Shown piece after piece: positions 51,719-60,125 of a stretch of 61,250 bases of DNA (its first letter is position 1; each line of letters opens with the position of its first letter). Source of the stretch: Clostridiales bacterium (GTDB lineage Bacteria; Bacillota; Clostridia; Christensenellales; Aristaeellaceae); NCBI GenBank assembly GCA_015056315.1, contig SVGN01000012.1, positions 1 through 61,250 of the forward strand. The letters run 5' to 3'. A program made the position numbers and the translations under genes. Under the pieces are notes generated by a model, which was not told the origin of the DNA, did not search any database, and saw only the letters and a list, made by a program, of their open reading frames with translations.

Positions 51719-52899
51719 GCTTTACTCCGAGTGCGTATCTCAATCAGGAGATCGTTAATGTACCCAAGAGCGGCATCCGCAAGTTTTTCGATGTGGCGCA
51801 GACCATGCCGGGCGCTATCTCCCTTGGCGTGGGCGAGCCGGATTTCGTAACGCCCTACCACATCCGCAATGCTGCCATCAACAGCATTCTGGATGGCGAG
51901 ACCCAGTACACCAGCAACTGGGGCCTTCTGGAGCTGCGGCAGGAGATCGCTCTGTATATGAAGAGCCGCTTTGCCCTCACCTACGACCCCGGCAAGGAGA
52001 TCCTTGTTACGGTAGGCGCCAGCGAGGGCATCGATCTGGCGCTGCGCATCCTGGTCAGCCCCGGCGATGAGGTGCTGGTGCCCCAGCCCAGCTATGTGAG
52101 CTATGCACCGGGCGTGGTGTTTGCAGGCGGTAAGCCTGTGCCCGTCCATACCGATGCCTCCAACGGCTTCGTGCTTACCCCCGAGGCGGTGCTGGAGGCC
52201 GTTACCGAAAAGACCAAGGCCATCATTCTGCCCTACCCCAACAACCCCACCGGCGGCGTGCTGGATCGTCCGGCGCTGGAGAAGCTGAGCAAGGTGCTTG
52301 TGGAAAAGGATCTGATCGTCATCAGCGATGAGATCTACGCGGAGCTCTGCTACACCCAGGAGGGCCATGTGAGCATCGCCACCATGCCCGGTATGTGGGA
52401 GCGCACCATCGTGATCAACGGCTTCAGCAAATCCTTTGCCATGACCGGCTGGCGCATGGGCTACCTGTGCGCCCCCGCCGCCTTCTGCGATGTGATGTGC
52501 AAGATCCACCAGTACACCATCATGTGTGCGCCCCGCCAGGGCCAGGTGGCTGCGCTGCAGGCGCTGCGTCAGGGCCGGGAGGACGGCTGGCAGGATGTTC
52601 AGAATATGCGCAACAGCTATAACCAGCGCCGCCGCCTGATGGTGAAGGCCTTCCGGGAGATGGGGCTGGAGTGCTACGAGCCGCTGGGCGCGTTCTATGT
52701 GTTCCCCGCCATACCCAAGGTGGGGCTTACCAGTGAACAGTTCTGCGAAAAGCTCCTTCGGGAGATGGAGGTGGTAGCCGTGCCCGGCACCGCCTTTGGT
52801 GAAAGCGGCGAGGGGCATATCCGCTGCTGCTACGCCACCGCGCTGGATCTGCTCAATGAGGCCCTCAGCCGCATTGCCCGCTTTATCCAAACCCTGTAA
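51715..52899 (+). CDS. PLP-dependent aminotransferase, class I (AspC/PatA-like)
   Basis: The gene starts at GTG 51715 overlapping the regulator stop. The 394 residues carry the fold-type I landmarks: SLGVGEPDFVTPYHIR, then VTVGASEGIDLAL, PYPNNPTGGVLD (Asn and Pro of the PLP site), ISDEIYAEL and NGFSKSFAMTGWRMGY with the PLP-binding Lys-239, then RCCYA near the end with the carboxylate-binding Arg. It transfers amino groups between aspartate-, aromatic- or branched-chain-type amino acids and 2-oxoglutarate. Substrate class is not certain. Confidence 0.92.
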   Translation: MSFTPSAYLNQEIVNVPKSGIRKFFDVAQTMPGAISLGVGEPDFVTPYHIRNAAINSILDGETQYTSNWGLLELRQEIALYMKSRFALTYDPGKEILVTVGASEGIDLALRILVSPGDEVLVPQPSYVSYAPGVVFAGGKPVPVHTDASNGFVLTPEAVLEAVTEKTKAIILPYPNNPTGGVLDRPALEKLSKVLVEKDLIVISDEIYAELCYTQEGHVSIATMPGMWERTIVINGFSKSFAMTGWRMGYLCAPAAFCDVMCKIHQYTIMCAPRQGQVAALQALRQGREDGWQDVQNMRNSYNQRRRLMVKAFREMGLECYEPLGAFYVFPAIPKVGLTSEQFCEKLLREMEVVAVPGTAFGESGEGHIRCCYATALDLLNEALSRIARFIQTL

Positions 52900-52924
52900 A
52901 CGATCCAAACGGAGGTCACATTCC

Positions 52925-54127
52925 ATGTTTCAAAAGCGTATCCTGCCGTGGCTGCTGCTCTGCTGCCTGCTTCTGTGTGCTGCCCTGTGTACCGCCCTTG
53001 CCGAAGAGGATGACGAAGAAGTGATCATCATCTACTACGATGCCAACGGCAATGCGCTCACCGGCGGCGGCGAGGATGGCACCGAGCCCATCACCACGCC
53101 CAGCCCTACGCCGGAGCCCACCCCCGACCCCAGCCTGCCGGTCTACGAAGCGGATGGCTCCATCGTGGTCACCATGTCGTTCACCGGCGATGTGACCATC
53201 GGCAGCAATACCCAGTCCGGCGGCAAGTCCATTTTCGATAAGGAGCTGGCTGCCAACGACGGGGATATCAACTTTCCCTTCAAAAACACCCGCGATATCT
53301 TTCTGGCAGACGACCTGACCATGGTCAATTTCGAAGGCACCCTCACCACCGCAGGCAAGAACCGGAACCGGCTGGATAACAGCTTCCTCTTCCGGGCCGA
53401 CCCCAGCTTTGTGAGCATGCTGCCCTGGGGCGGCGTGGATACGGTGTCTCTGGAAAACAACCACGTACTGGATATGGGCGAGGATGGCCTTGCCGAGACC
53501 AAACAGACTCTGCTGGATGCGGGCATCACCTATGCCAGCGAGGGCGAGCCTGCCATTATGACGGTAAAGGGTGTTACCATCGGCTCGCTGGCCTACCAGG
53601 GCTGGCGCGACAGGCGGGAAGAGGTGCTGGAGCGCATGCCCGGCGATATCCAGGCGTTGCGCAACAAGGGCTGCCAGCTGGTGGTGGTCAGCTACCACTG
53701 GGGCAACGAGAAGGATTATTCGCCCACTGAGACCCAGATCATGCTGGGCCGTGCCACCATCGATGCGGGTGCCGACCTGGTGGTGGGCCACCACAGCCAC
53801 CGCATCAACCCCATCGAGCTGTACAACGGCAAATACATCTGCTATTCGCTGGGCAATTTCAGCTTTGCGGGCCATAACAAGCCCGACGATATGAGCACCT
53901 TCATTTTCCAGACCCGCATGCGGGTGAAGGATGGCGCACTGGTGGGGCAGGAGATCAAGATCATTCCCTGCCGCATCTCCAGCCGTACCGATAAGAACGA
54001 CCTGATCCCCACGCCCTACACCAAGGGCAACCACATTGAGGCGGTCTTGACCAACCTGAGCAAAAACGGCAAATCGCTGGAGTATGCGCTGACGGAATAC
54101 CCCCTCAAGTGGCCGGACGAGGAATGA
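52925..54127 (+). CDS. CapA-family (PGA_cap) metallophosphatase-like secreted protein
   Basis: ACGGAGG precedes ATG 52925. Residues 1-26 are a signal peptide (LLLCCLLLCAALCTALA), then a Pro/Thr-rich linker (TPSPTPEPTPDPS). The rest is a CapA domain: MSFTGDVTIGS (metal-binding Asp), VNFEGTLT, DTVSLENNHVLDMG, VVSYHWGNEKDY and VVGHHSHRINPIELY, all conserved in PgsA/CapA proteins. Family members act in poly-gamma-glutamate capsule handling, but many clostridia have them without capB/C genes, as here. It follows the aminotransferase by 25 bases and may be in the same operon. Confidence 0.88.
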   Translation: MFQKRILPWLLLCCLLLCAALCTALAEEDDEEVIIIYYDANGNALTGGGEDGTEPITTPSPTPEPTPDPSLPVYEADGSIVVTMSFTGDVTIGSNTQSGGKSIFDKELAANDGDINFPFKNTRDIFLADDLTMVNFEGTLTTAGKNRNRLDNSFLFRADPSFVSMLPWGGVDTVSLENNHVLDMGEDGLAETKQTLLDAGITYASEGEPAIMTVKGVTIGSLAYQGWRDRREEVLERMPGDIQALRNKGCQLVVVSYHWGNEKDYSPTETQIMLGRATIDAGADLVVGHHSHRINPIELYNGKYICYSLGNFSFAGHNKPDDMSTFIFQTRMRVKDGALVGQEIKIIPCRISSRTDKNDLIPTPYTKGNHIEAVLTNLSKNGKSLEYALTEYPLKWPDEE

Positions 54128-54134
54128 GCAAGAG

Positions 54135-54171
54135 AAGACCCCCGCAGCGTTTTGATGGCTGCGGGGGTCTT
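54135..54171. terminator. Convergent terminator
   Basis: AAGACCCCCGCAGC pairs with GCTGCGGGGGTCTT around a 9-base loop. It separates CapA (+) from the MerR-like gene (-). Confidence 0.85.
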
Positions 54172-54172
54172 G

Positions 54173-54631
54173 TTATGCGTTTTGGAGGGCGTAGTAGCCG
54201 TTTACCAACGAGAGCACCTGCTCTGTTTTGCCCCGGAGGATGATCCGCGGCGTTTGGCGTACGCTGTCGAAGGAAAACTCAAGGTTTTGGAAGCTGCCTT
54301 CATTGATGGCGTGGCAGAAGTATTCCATGGTCTGCTTTTCCGGCAGGCCGGGCAGATCCAGAATGATGCAGCAGGCCTGCTCCTTGCGCTTATTCTCCAG
54401 TAAAAAGTCGTAGATGAGGGCGTTCTTCTTGGCAATGATCTGCGGGCGCACGGCAGGGTGAGTGATCAGGGCCTGCGCCTGCTCGGGGGTAAAGTGCCAC
54501 ACGCCGTTGATCTTTTCTCCCTCCAGAATGCCGCTGGAGAGGTAGTTGCGCAGCGTTCGGTCGGTAAGGCCGGTAAACAGGCTCAAGTGGCCAAGGGTAT
54601 AGTATTTGCCGGTGGCAGAGGTATCGTTCAT
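54173..54631 (-). CDS. MerR-like helix-turn-helix protein
   Basis: GGGAG precedes ATG 54631; the upstream ATG lacks such a site. The 152 residues start with a MerR-type wing-helix (YYTLGHLSLFTGLTDRTLRN, YLSSGILEGEKINGVWHFTP) and go on with a helix (AKKNALIYDFLLENKRKE) and a C-terminal part (CCIILDLPGLPEKQTMEYF) with two Cys. The C-terminal half resembles no effector domain I know. It is probably a small transcription regulator acting on its own unit. Confidence 0.7.
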   Translation of the reverse strand: MNDTSATGKYYTLGHLSLFTGLTDRTLRNYLSSGILEGEKINGVWHFTPEQAQALITHPAVRPQIIAKKNALIYDFLLENKRKEQACCIILDLPGLPEKQTMEYFCHAINEGSFQNLEFSFDSVRQTPRIILRGKTEQVLSLVNGYYALQNA

Positions 54632-54749
54632 GGGTACAGCTCCCTTCGGTTGGTTTGCATGCATGCTGTACCTTGATGATAGCTGCTTGTGGCCAAAAAA
54701 TCAATTTGAAAAGAGGCGGCTTTTTCATAGCCGCCTCTTGAAAGATCGG

Positions 54750-55121
54750 TCACAGATACGAAGCCAGGGTGTTCAGCGCAGCAAGGCTGCCCTTTACCTT
54801 GATCTTGCCGGTGAGCAGCGCCCCGGCCGGGTTCAGCTGCTTGTTGAAGATCGCCAGCAGGTGCTGCTCCTTGCCGGTAATGGTCACATCCACGGGCTCG
54901 TTGTCGCCGAGGGGCAGGTATTGCCCGCCCTTCAGGGCAAAGGCGCGGCTGGTGCCGGAATCGGCGGCTGTGAGCCGGTAGCTGGCGGTCACCTCTTCAA
55001 AAACGCTGCCATAGCGCTCAAGAAGCCCGCAGAGACCATCCAGTACCTCGCTGAGCGGACGGTTGCCGCTGCCCTCTGCCAGCATGGCGTGCAGCTCCTG
55101 CTGAAATCGTTCCTTTGCCAT
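54750..55121 (-). CDS. SCP2-like sterol-carrier-fold protein
   Basis: The 123-residue product reads as an SCP2 fold: helix, then strands SRAFALKGGQYLPLGDNEPV, DVTITGKEQHLLAIFNKQLN, and ALLTGKIKVKGSLAALNTLAS, where GKIKVKGSLAAL is a hallmark (lipid-cavity end). In bacteria such domains bind hydrophobic ligands; the role is open. AAAGG lies upstream of ATG 55121. It starts 8 bases after the LMW phosphatase gene, so the two are cotranscribed. Confidence 0.75.
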   Translation of the reverse strand: MAKERFQQELHAMLAEGSGNRPLSEVLDGLCGLLERYGSVFEEVTASYRLTAADSGTSRAFALKGGQYLPLGDNEPVDVTITGKEQHLLAIFNKQLNPAGALLTGKIKVKGSLAALNTLASYL

Positions 55122-55129
55122 TGTGCATC

Positions 55130-55603
55130 TCATCCTTTCTGTTTGCCCGTGTGGGGGAAGAGCTTGTCCAACAGAGCGGAAACGCCCCGGTTCACATCCC
55201 GCCAGGTGGCATCGAAATCGCCGGTGTACCAGGGGTCGGCCACATCGGAAGCATCGCCGCACAGCTCCAGCAGCTTTACGATCTTGCCCTCCGGGTCACC
55301 GCCGCAGATGGAGCGGATGGAACGGATGTTGCCGCCATCCATGCCGATCAGGCAGTCGAAGCGTTGGTAGTCCTGAGCGGTCATGCGGCGGGCGGTCTTG
55401 CCCTTGCAGGAGATGCCATTCTCGCTGAGCACCCGCCGGGTGCCCGGGTGCACCGGGTTGCCCTGCTCCTCGTAGCTGGTGGCAGCCGATTCCACATAGC
55501 ACAGGTCTTCCAGCCCGCGCTTTTTGAGCATGTCCTTGCAGACGAATTCTGCCATGGGGCTGCGGCAGATGTTGCCCAGACAGATGAAGAGGATCTTTTT
55601 CAT
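55130..55603 (-). CDS. Low-molecular-weight protein tyrosine phosphatase
   Basis: The 157 residues start with ILFICLGNICRSPMAEF, the CX5R(S/T) active-site loop (Cys-8, Arg-14), and contain DPWYTGDF with the general-acid Asp in the DPWY loop. The enzyme removes phosphate from tyrosine (or arginine in some Firmicutes homologues). GGAGG precedes ATG 55603; the open frame upstream is not protein-like. It is followed by the SCP2-like gene in one operon. Confidence 0.93.
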   Translation of the reverse strand: MKKILFICLGNICRSPMAEFVCKDMLKKRGLEDLCYVESAATSYEEQGNPVHPGTRRVLSENGISCKGKTARRMTAQDYQRFDCLIGMDGGNIRSIRSICGGDPEGKIVKLLELCGDASDVADPWYTGDFDATWRDVNRGVSALLDKLFPHTGKQKG

Positions 55604-55692
55604 GTTGGGGATGTACCTCCGGGGTGTTGGTTTTGAAACGCATCCATCATACCATACCCGGCGGCTTTTTGCCATACGGTAAGGGCTGTTGC

Positions 55693-55722
55693 TTGCTCCA
55701 TCCCTGCCCGGGGTGCTATAAT
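55693..55722 (+). promoter_or_regulatory. Promoter of the GNAT remnant region
   Basis: TTGCTC (55693-55698), 18 bp, TATAAT (55717-55722). It could also serve the alpha/beta hydrolase at 55985. Confidence 0.5.
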
Positions 55723-55742
55723 GAAGCCCCAAACTCCCGTTC

Positions 55743-55931
55743 TGGACAGGAACTGCCCTGATGATCTGCCATCAGGACGAAGACACCGCCCGGCGGATGT
55801 ATGCGAAGCGGGGCTATGTGCCCGACGGCTCCGGCGTGTGGTATAAAGACCGCCGGTGTGTGCAGTACGAGACCGTCTGCACCGTGGATGACGACCTTAT
55901 ACTGCACCTCTCCAAAGCGCTCCGGGGCTGA
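55743..55931 (+). pseudogene. GNAT acetyltransferase remnant
   Basis: Translation from 55743 gives WTGTALM, then a jump to TARRMYAKRGYVPDGSGVWY and the end DDDLILHLSKAL. The second part is the C-terminal hallmark of GNAT enzymes, and GTALM resembles the acetyl-CoA loop end. The N-terminal 80-100 residues and part of the core are missing and no start with a ribosome site is visible, so this is an internal-deletion remnant. Confidence 0.6.
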
Positions 55932-55984
55932 ACCGGCTTCCCCGTACAGTATTCCCCAAAACCATACGATAAGGTGATGATATC

Positions 55985-56959
55985 ATGAAGCTGCCTGCGA
56001 TCCTGCTGTGCGCAGCCGGTGCGCTGCTCCTGCTTGCGCTGGCGACCGCCTATGTCTGCTTCCGCATCGTTTTCTATGTATCCCGCAAGGGCGAGGACCG
56101 GGAGGCCATCGCGGTGCCCAAGGGCAAGGCCTACGAGCCCTACCGGCAGCAGATCATCGATTGTACGAAACGTATGCGCGCCATGCCTCAGGAGTGGTTC
56201 TCCATCCAGTCCTTCGACGGCCTTACGCTGCGGGGTCGGTATTTCGAGTATGAGCCCGGTGCCCCTATTGAGCTGATGGTACACGGCTACCACGGCACCG
56301 CCGAAAGGGATATGAGCGCAGGCATCTTCCGCAGCTTTTCGGTGGGGCACAGCGCTTTTCTGGTGGATCAGCGGGCCAGCGGCTACAGCGATGGACATGT
56401 GATCACCTTCGGCATCAACGAAAGCCGGGATTGCCTCCGCTGGATCTCTTTTCTGGTGGAGCACTTCGGCCCGGAGACCAGGATCATGCTCAGCGGCATC
56501 TCCATGGGCGCTGCCACGGTGCTGATGGCAGCCGGGCAACCCCTGCCGGAGAATGTGATCGGTGTGCTGGCCGACTGCGGCTTCACCTCCGCAAAGGCCA
56601 TCATCTGTGAGGTGATGAAGTATCTGCACCTGCCGCCCCGGCTGCTTTATCCCTTTGTGAAGCTGGGCGCACGGCTCTACGGCGGCTTCAGCCTGGAGGA
56701 GCGTTCCCCGGTGGAGGCGGTACAGAGCTGCCGGGTACCGGTCATCTTCTACCACGGCGATGCGGACGGGCTGGTACCTCATGAGATGAGCATCCGGAAC
56801 CATGCGGCCTGCAAAGCGCCCAAAAAGCTGGTCATCACCTCCGGCGCGGCCCACGGCTTGTGCTATCTGCAGGATCGGGAGGGCTATTTGCGGGAGCTGC
56901 TGGCTTTTTGCAAGGAAAACGGCATCCCTGCAGTGGATAACAGGGCAGAGTGGCTGTAA
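55985..56959 (+). CDS. Alpha/beta hydrolase, membrane-anchored
   Basis: The 324 residues start with a hydrophobic segment (LLCAAGALLLLALATAYVCF, residues 8-27), likely an anchor or signal. The hydrolase fold follows: oxyanion loop MVHGYHGTAE, nucleophile elbow LSGISMGAATV (Ser-173), acid region FYHGDADGLVPHEM and the final His in SGAAHGLCYL. This is the 'lysophospholipase/BAAT-like' group (Hydrolase_4). The substrate is unknown but an ester, thioester or amide is likely. AAGGTGAT precedes the ATG, and a terminator follows. Confidence 0.87.
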   Translation: MKLPAILLCAAGALLLLALATAYVCFRIVFYVSRKGEDREAIAVPKGKAYEPYRQQIIDCTKRMRAMPQEWFSIQSFDGLTLRGRYFEYEPGAPIELMVHGYHGTAERDMSAGIFRSFSVGHSAFLVDQRASGYSDGHVITFGINESRDCLRWISFLVEHFGPETRIMLSGISMGAATVLMAAGQPLPENVIGVLADCGFTSAKAIICEVMKYLHLPPRLLYPFVKLGARLYGGFSLEERSPVEAVQSCRVPVIFYHGDADGLVPHEMSIRNHAACKAPKKLVITSGAAHGLCYLQDREGYLRELLAFCKENGIPAVDNRAEWL

Positions 56960-56972
56960 AACAGAAAATAAA

Positions 56973-57007
56973 GGCTGCCGCAGCAGAAGTCGCTGCGGCA
57001 GCTTTTT
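56973..57007 (+). terminator. Terminator of the alpha/beta hydrolase
   Basis: GGCTGCCGCAGC pairs with GCTGCGGCAGC, with five T after. Confidence 0.85.
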
Positions 57008-57050
57008 CGATTGGCAATGAACCCATGCTTTACGAGCGGAGCCGCACATC

Positions 57051-57240
57051 CTGCCCTTTGGTGCTCGCTGTGCTTGCTGTAGGGCGCTGTGGCGCAGGTT
57101 TGTGGGCTCTGCCCACACCCGGCAGGGGAGACGGAGGGAAGCGCGTGCCCGGTGGGCACAACGCCGTAGGCGTTAGCGACCCGCAGTCGTCAACCGAAGC
57201 AAGGGCTGGGCACGGTTAGTGCCCAGAACGCCGACTGAGG
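57051..57240. repeat. Strongly palindromic intergenic element
   Basis: In 190 bases lie four short perfect hairpins: GTGGGC/GCCCAC (57102-57116), GTGCCC/GGGCAC (57145-57159), AACGCC/GGCGTT (57160-57174) and CTGGGCAC/GTGCCCAG (57206-57226). The last sits inside a CAGTCG/CGACTG stem (57184-57189 with 57232-57237). An outer GCCCT/AGGGC pair lies at 57053-57085. No reading frame explains it. It sits between convergent genes, so it may be a mobile palindromic repeat or a structured RNA. Confidence 0.55.
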
Positions 57241-57303
57241 TTGCGGAAATGAGGCCCCTGCACCCCGCTCTTTTGTCAATTGTTTGAGGGAGTGCCAACG
57301 CAC

Positions 57304-58122
57304 TCACTTCGCCATCGCTTTACGCACGGTCTCCATATCCTGCAGAATCAGGCTGAAACGATCCTCCGCCTGTGCACACAGGGGCAGGGAGCCGTAGCCG
57401 TTCTCCAGCACGATGGTACCGGTATAGCCCCGCTCCTTCAGGGTCTCCATCACCCCGGCGAAGGGGCTGGAGCCGGTGCCCAGCAGCATGGAACCCATGC
57501 CGCCGCCATCCTTCACATGCAGGTGATCGCCCAGCCTGTGCCAATGGGTGTTGAGCACGTCCACGGCGCAATCACGCCCGAAGACGGAGTAATTCTGGCT
57601 GTCGAACAGGAGCAGCAGCCGGTCGGAGCCGCAATCGTCGAAGAGCTGCGTCATACCGGCTGCATCCAGAACGTTTTCGGTGTACACCATCAGCCCCATG
57701 GGCGCAGCCTTTTCGCAGGTGAAGCGCAGCGCCTCCACCGTATGCCCGTAGTGCGCCTCCGTGTGGATCTCGTTACCGCCGAAGCTGGGCATGGTAACGC
57801 CCGAAAGCCCCATCTCGGCAGCAGCCTCCAACGAAGCCAGGATCGTATCCCGGGCAATGCGCCCGTCCGGGGTGTTAAGCCCATCCACTACGGGGTAACG
57901 CCCCAGCGCATTGATGGTCAGCGGCAGCAAACGGATGCCCAGCTCCCGGCTCTCGTTCACATACAGCTCCCGCAGCCGCTTATGGCCCAGCGCCATGCCC
58001 GCCTCCCAACTGCCGAACTCCAGCTGCACCGCATCAAAGCCCAGCTGTTTTGCCAGCCGCAGGGTGTAGCCGTAGTTTCCCGGCAGGCACCATTGGGGAA
58101 TGCCCATCGTCCACATGCTCAT
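57304..58122 (-). CDS. Sugar phosphate isomerase/epimerase-type TIM barrel
   Basis: The 272 residues belong to the AP-endonuclease-2/xylose-isomerase-like group (YcjR/IolI type). Recognisable pieces are LAKQLGFDAVQLEFGSWEAG, VTMPSFGGNEIHTEAHYG, MVYTENVLDAAG (metal-binding Glu), LLLFDSQNY (Asp), HLHVKDGGG and IVLENGYG (second metal Glu). Such enzymes isomerise or epimerise inositols, ketoses or rare sugars. It overlaps the Gfo/Idh oxidoreductase gene by 4 bases, the usual pairing for rare-sugar or inositol degradation. Confidence 0.85.
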   Translation of the reverse strand: MSMWTMGIPQWCLPGNYGYTLRLAKQLGFDAVQLEFGSWEAGMALGHKRLRELYVNESRELGIRLLPLTINALGRYPVVDGLNTPDGRIARDTILASLEAAAEMGLSGVTMPSFGGNEIHTEAHYGHTVEALRFTCEKAAPMGLMVYTENVLDAAGMTQLFDDCGSDRLLLLFDSQNYSVFGRDCAVDVLNTHWHRLGDHLHVKDGGGMGSMLLGTGSSPFAGVMETLKERGYTGTIVLENGYGSLPLCAQAEDRFSLILQDMETVRKAMAK

Positions 58123-59114
58123 TCACCAGCCTCTCCCGGGTAACGAATGCCGTGCTCGTGACGGATCTCTGTACAGAGCTTGGCCGCCTTGAGGGATTCT
58201 GCCAGCGGGATCACCGGCGATTCCTTCAGCCCCTGAAGGATGCACTCCGCTGCGTGGTCAAATTCGTAGTGATAAGGCTCCGTTTCCTGCGGAAAGGTGC
58301 AGACCTGCGCCTCTTTGCCCTCGGCGTATACGGTAAAGGCCTTGGGCTTCCAGAAGCCCTCCAGGGCGATGTGGCCCTCGGTGCCGTAGATGTGCATATG
58401 ATCCGCACCGCAGGCATCCATGCCGCAGAAGAACTGCGCAATGGCACCGCCTGGGAACTGCATCTGCACGCTGGTGTTGATATCCACGCCCTCGGGGGTG
58501 CTGCGGCACAGGCTCTGCACTTTTTCCGGCTCGCTGCCCAGCAGCTGCATGCAGAACAGGAGCGGGTACACGCCCAGATCCAGCAGCGCACCGCCAGCCA
58601 GCGCCGGGTTGAACAGGCGGCCGGTGGGGTCGTAGCTGCCGCCGCAGCTCCAGCTGAACTCGGCGAACACGTTCTGCACCTGCCCGATCGCGCCCTCCCG
58701 GATCTGCTGCAGCAGCGCCTGCACACAGGGCTGGAAGCGCGTCCACATGGCCTCCATCAGAAATACGTGGTTTTCGCGGGCGCAGTCGATCATCTGCTGC
58801 ACCTGATGGTGGTCGATGGCCATGGGCTTTTCGCAGATCACATGCTTGCCGTGGCGCATCATCAGCATGGCCTGCTCCGCATGGAAGGGGTGGGGCGTGG
58901 CGATGTAGGCCAGATCCACCTCAGCGCTCTCTGCCAGCTCCTGATAGCTGCCATAGGCGTGGGGGATGCCGTACTCAGCGGCGGCTGCCTGCGCCCGCTC
59001 AAGGTCGCGGGCGGCAATGGCGGTGATCTCCACATTTTTGAGCAGGTGCATATCCTTCATGACACGGGCTACGATGGCACCTGCGCTTACGATGCCCAAA
59101 CGGATCTTTTTCAT
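58119..59114 (-). CDS. Gfo/Idh/MocA-family oxidoreductase
   Basis: The 331-residue protein has an N-terminal Rossmann domain (RLGIVSAGAIVARVMKDM), the conserved cofactor-side motif HVICEKPMAID with the EKP lysine, and a C-terminal alpha/beta substrate domain. DLGVYPLLF carries the family Asp and GxYP-like segment. It would oxidise a sugar or inositol with NAD(P). The 4-base overlap with the downstream isomerase gene means both act in one pathway. The PAP2 gene ends 28 bases upstream, so the operon may be larger. Confidence 0.9.
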   Translation of the reverse strand: MKKIRLGIVSAGAIVARVMKDMHLLKNVEITAIAARDLERAQAAAAEYGIPHAYGSYQELAESAEVDLAYIATPHPFHAEQAMLMMRHGKHVICEKPMAIDHHQVQQMIDCARENHVFLMEAMWTRFQPCVQALLQQIREGAIGQVQNVFAEFSWSCGGSYDPTGRLFNPALAGGALLDLGVYPLLFCMQLLGSEPEKVQSLCRSTPEGVDINTSVQMQFPGGAIAQFFCGMDACGADHMHIYGTEGHIALEGFWKPKAFTVYAEGKEAQVCTFPQETEPYHYEFDHAAECILQGLKESPVIPLAESLKAAKLCTEIRHEHGIRYPGEAGE

Positions 59115-59142
59115 CTCTGTTTACCTCCGTTCTCTACAGGGG

Positions 59143-60075
59143 TCAGGCGGCGTTATCGGCCTTGTGTCCCAGCCGGCTCCAGAAGCCAAAGCTCATGGGC
59201 CATACCACGCTGGCCATGACCGCCATCAGGAAATAGCGGATGCCGTTGGTGAACTGGGCATCGCCGAAGATGGTGCCAAGCACCGGCTTCAGGCCGATGC
59301 GAACGCCCATCACCAGCGCAGCGCCGATGAGCAGCTTCAAGAGCTGCGCCCACCATACTGCCTTGGTCTCGTAGCGGAGGTGATGCTCGTCGAACCGCCA
59401 GCCCACGATCAGGCCCGCCATGGTACCGAAGCAGACCCAGGCGCTCTTCTGCCCATGAGCATCGAACTCCGGGTTGTTGGCCGCCCTGAGAGGGGCAAAG
59501 TTCACATACAGCACCAGTACCAGCGCAAAGGCCAGTGCGCCCAGCAAAATGCCGAGAAATGCCTTGGGTTTGTTTTCGAAACGATCCATCAGCCCGTTCA
59601 GCACGAGCACGATGATGGGGCCGGTCACCAGCGAAACGCCCACATCCAGCGGGGTGTGCACGCCCAGATACATCCGGCTGAAGCCCACCAGCAGCGTCAT
59701 GACAACGCAGCAGACGGTCACCCAGCGCTTGCGCAGCCACACCGCCAGCGTGCCGAAGATGCCTGCGGCGGTCTGGGTGTGCCCGCTGGGGAAGGAGTAA
59801 CCTGTGGCGGCCTCCCGGGCGGATTCCACGATCGGGAAATCGGGATCCAGCACCCACGGGCGGGGGATCAGGAAAATGGCCTTGAGCAGCTGGTTCATGG
59901 TGTTGCCCACCAGGCCAACAAGAAAGAAGCGGTAGCCCCATTTCTTATTGATGCACCAGAGAATGAGCATGCCCGCCACCATGAGGGCGGTCTCCTCGCC
60001 CAGACGGGTGACCACCGAGAGGATGGCATCCAGCACAGGGTTGCGGATGGATTGCAGCCAGTAGAGCAGCGACAT
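59143..60075 (-). CDS. PAP2-superfamily membrane phosphatase
   Basis: The 310 residues have about eight membrane segments and the three-part phosphatase site: KAIFLIPRP (65-73), SFPSGHTQ (95-102) and SRMYLGVHTPLD (133-144). It dephosphorylates a lipid phosphate (undecaprenyl pyrophosphate, phosphatidic acid or a sphingolipid-like substrate) at the outer membrane face. At 310 residues it is longer than common PAP2 proteins because of four extra C-terminal segments. It lies between the unknown membrane protein and the Gfo/Idh gene on the same strand. Confidence 0.9.
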   Translation of the reverse strand: MSLLYWLQSIRNPVLDAILSVVTRLGEETALMVAGMLILWCINKKWGYRFFLVGLVGNTMNQLLKAIFLIPRPWVLDPDFPIVESAREAATGYSFPSGHTQTAAGIFGTLAVWLRKRWVTVCCVVMTLLVGFSRMYLGVHTPLDVGVSLVTGPIIVLVLNGLMDRFENKPKAFLGILLGALAFALVLVLYVNFAPLRAANNPEFDAHGQKSAWVCFGTMAGLIVGWRFDEHHLRYETKAVWWAQLLKLLIGAALVMGVRIGLKPVLGTIFGDAQFTNGIRYFLMAVMASVVWPMSFGFWSRLGHKADNAA

Positions 60076-60125
60076 GGAAAAGACCTCCGTTTCTGAGTTG
60101 GTGTAGAAGCTGTGGGGGAGAGGGA

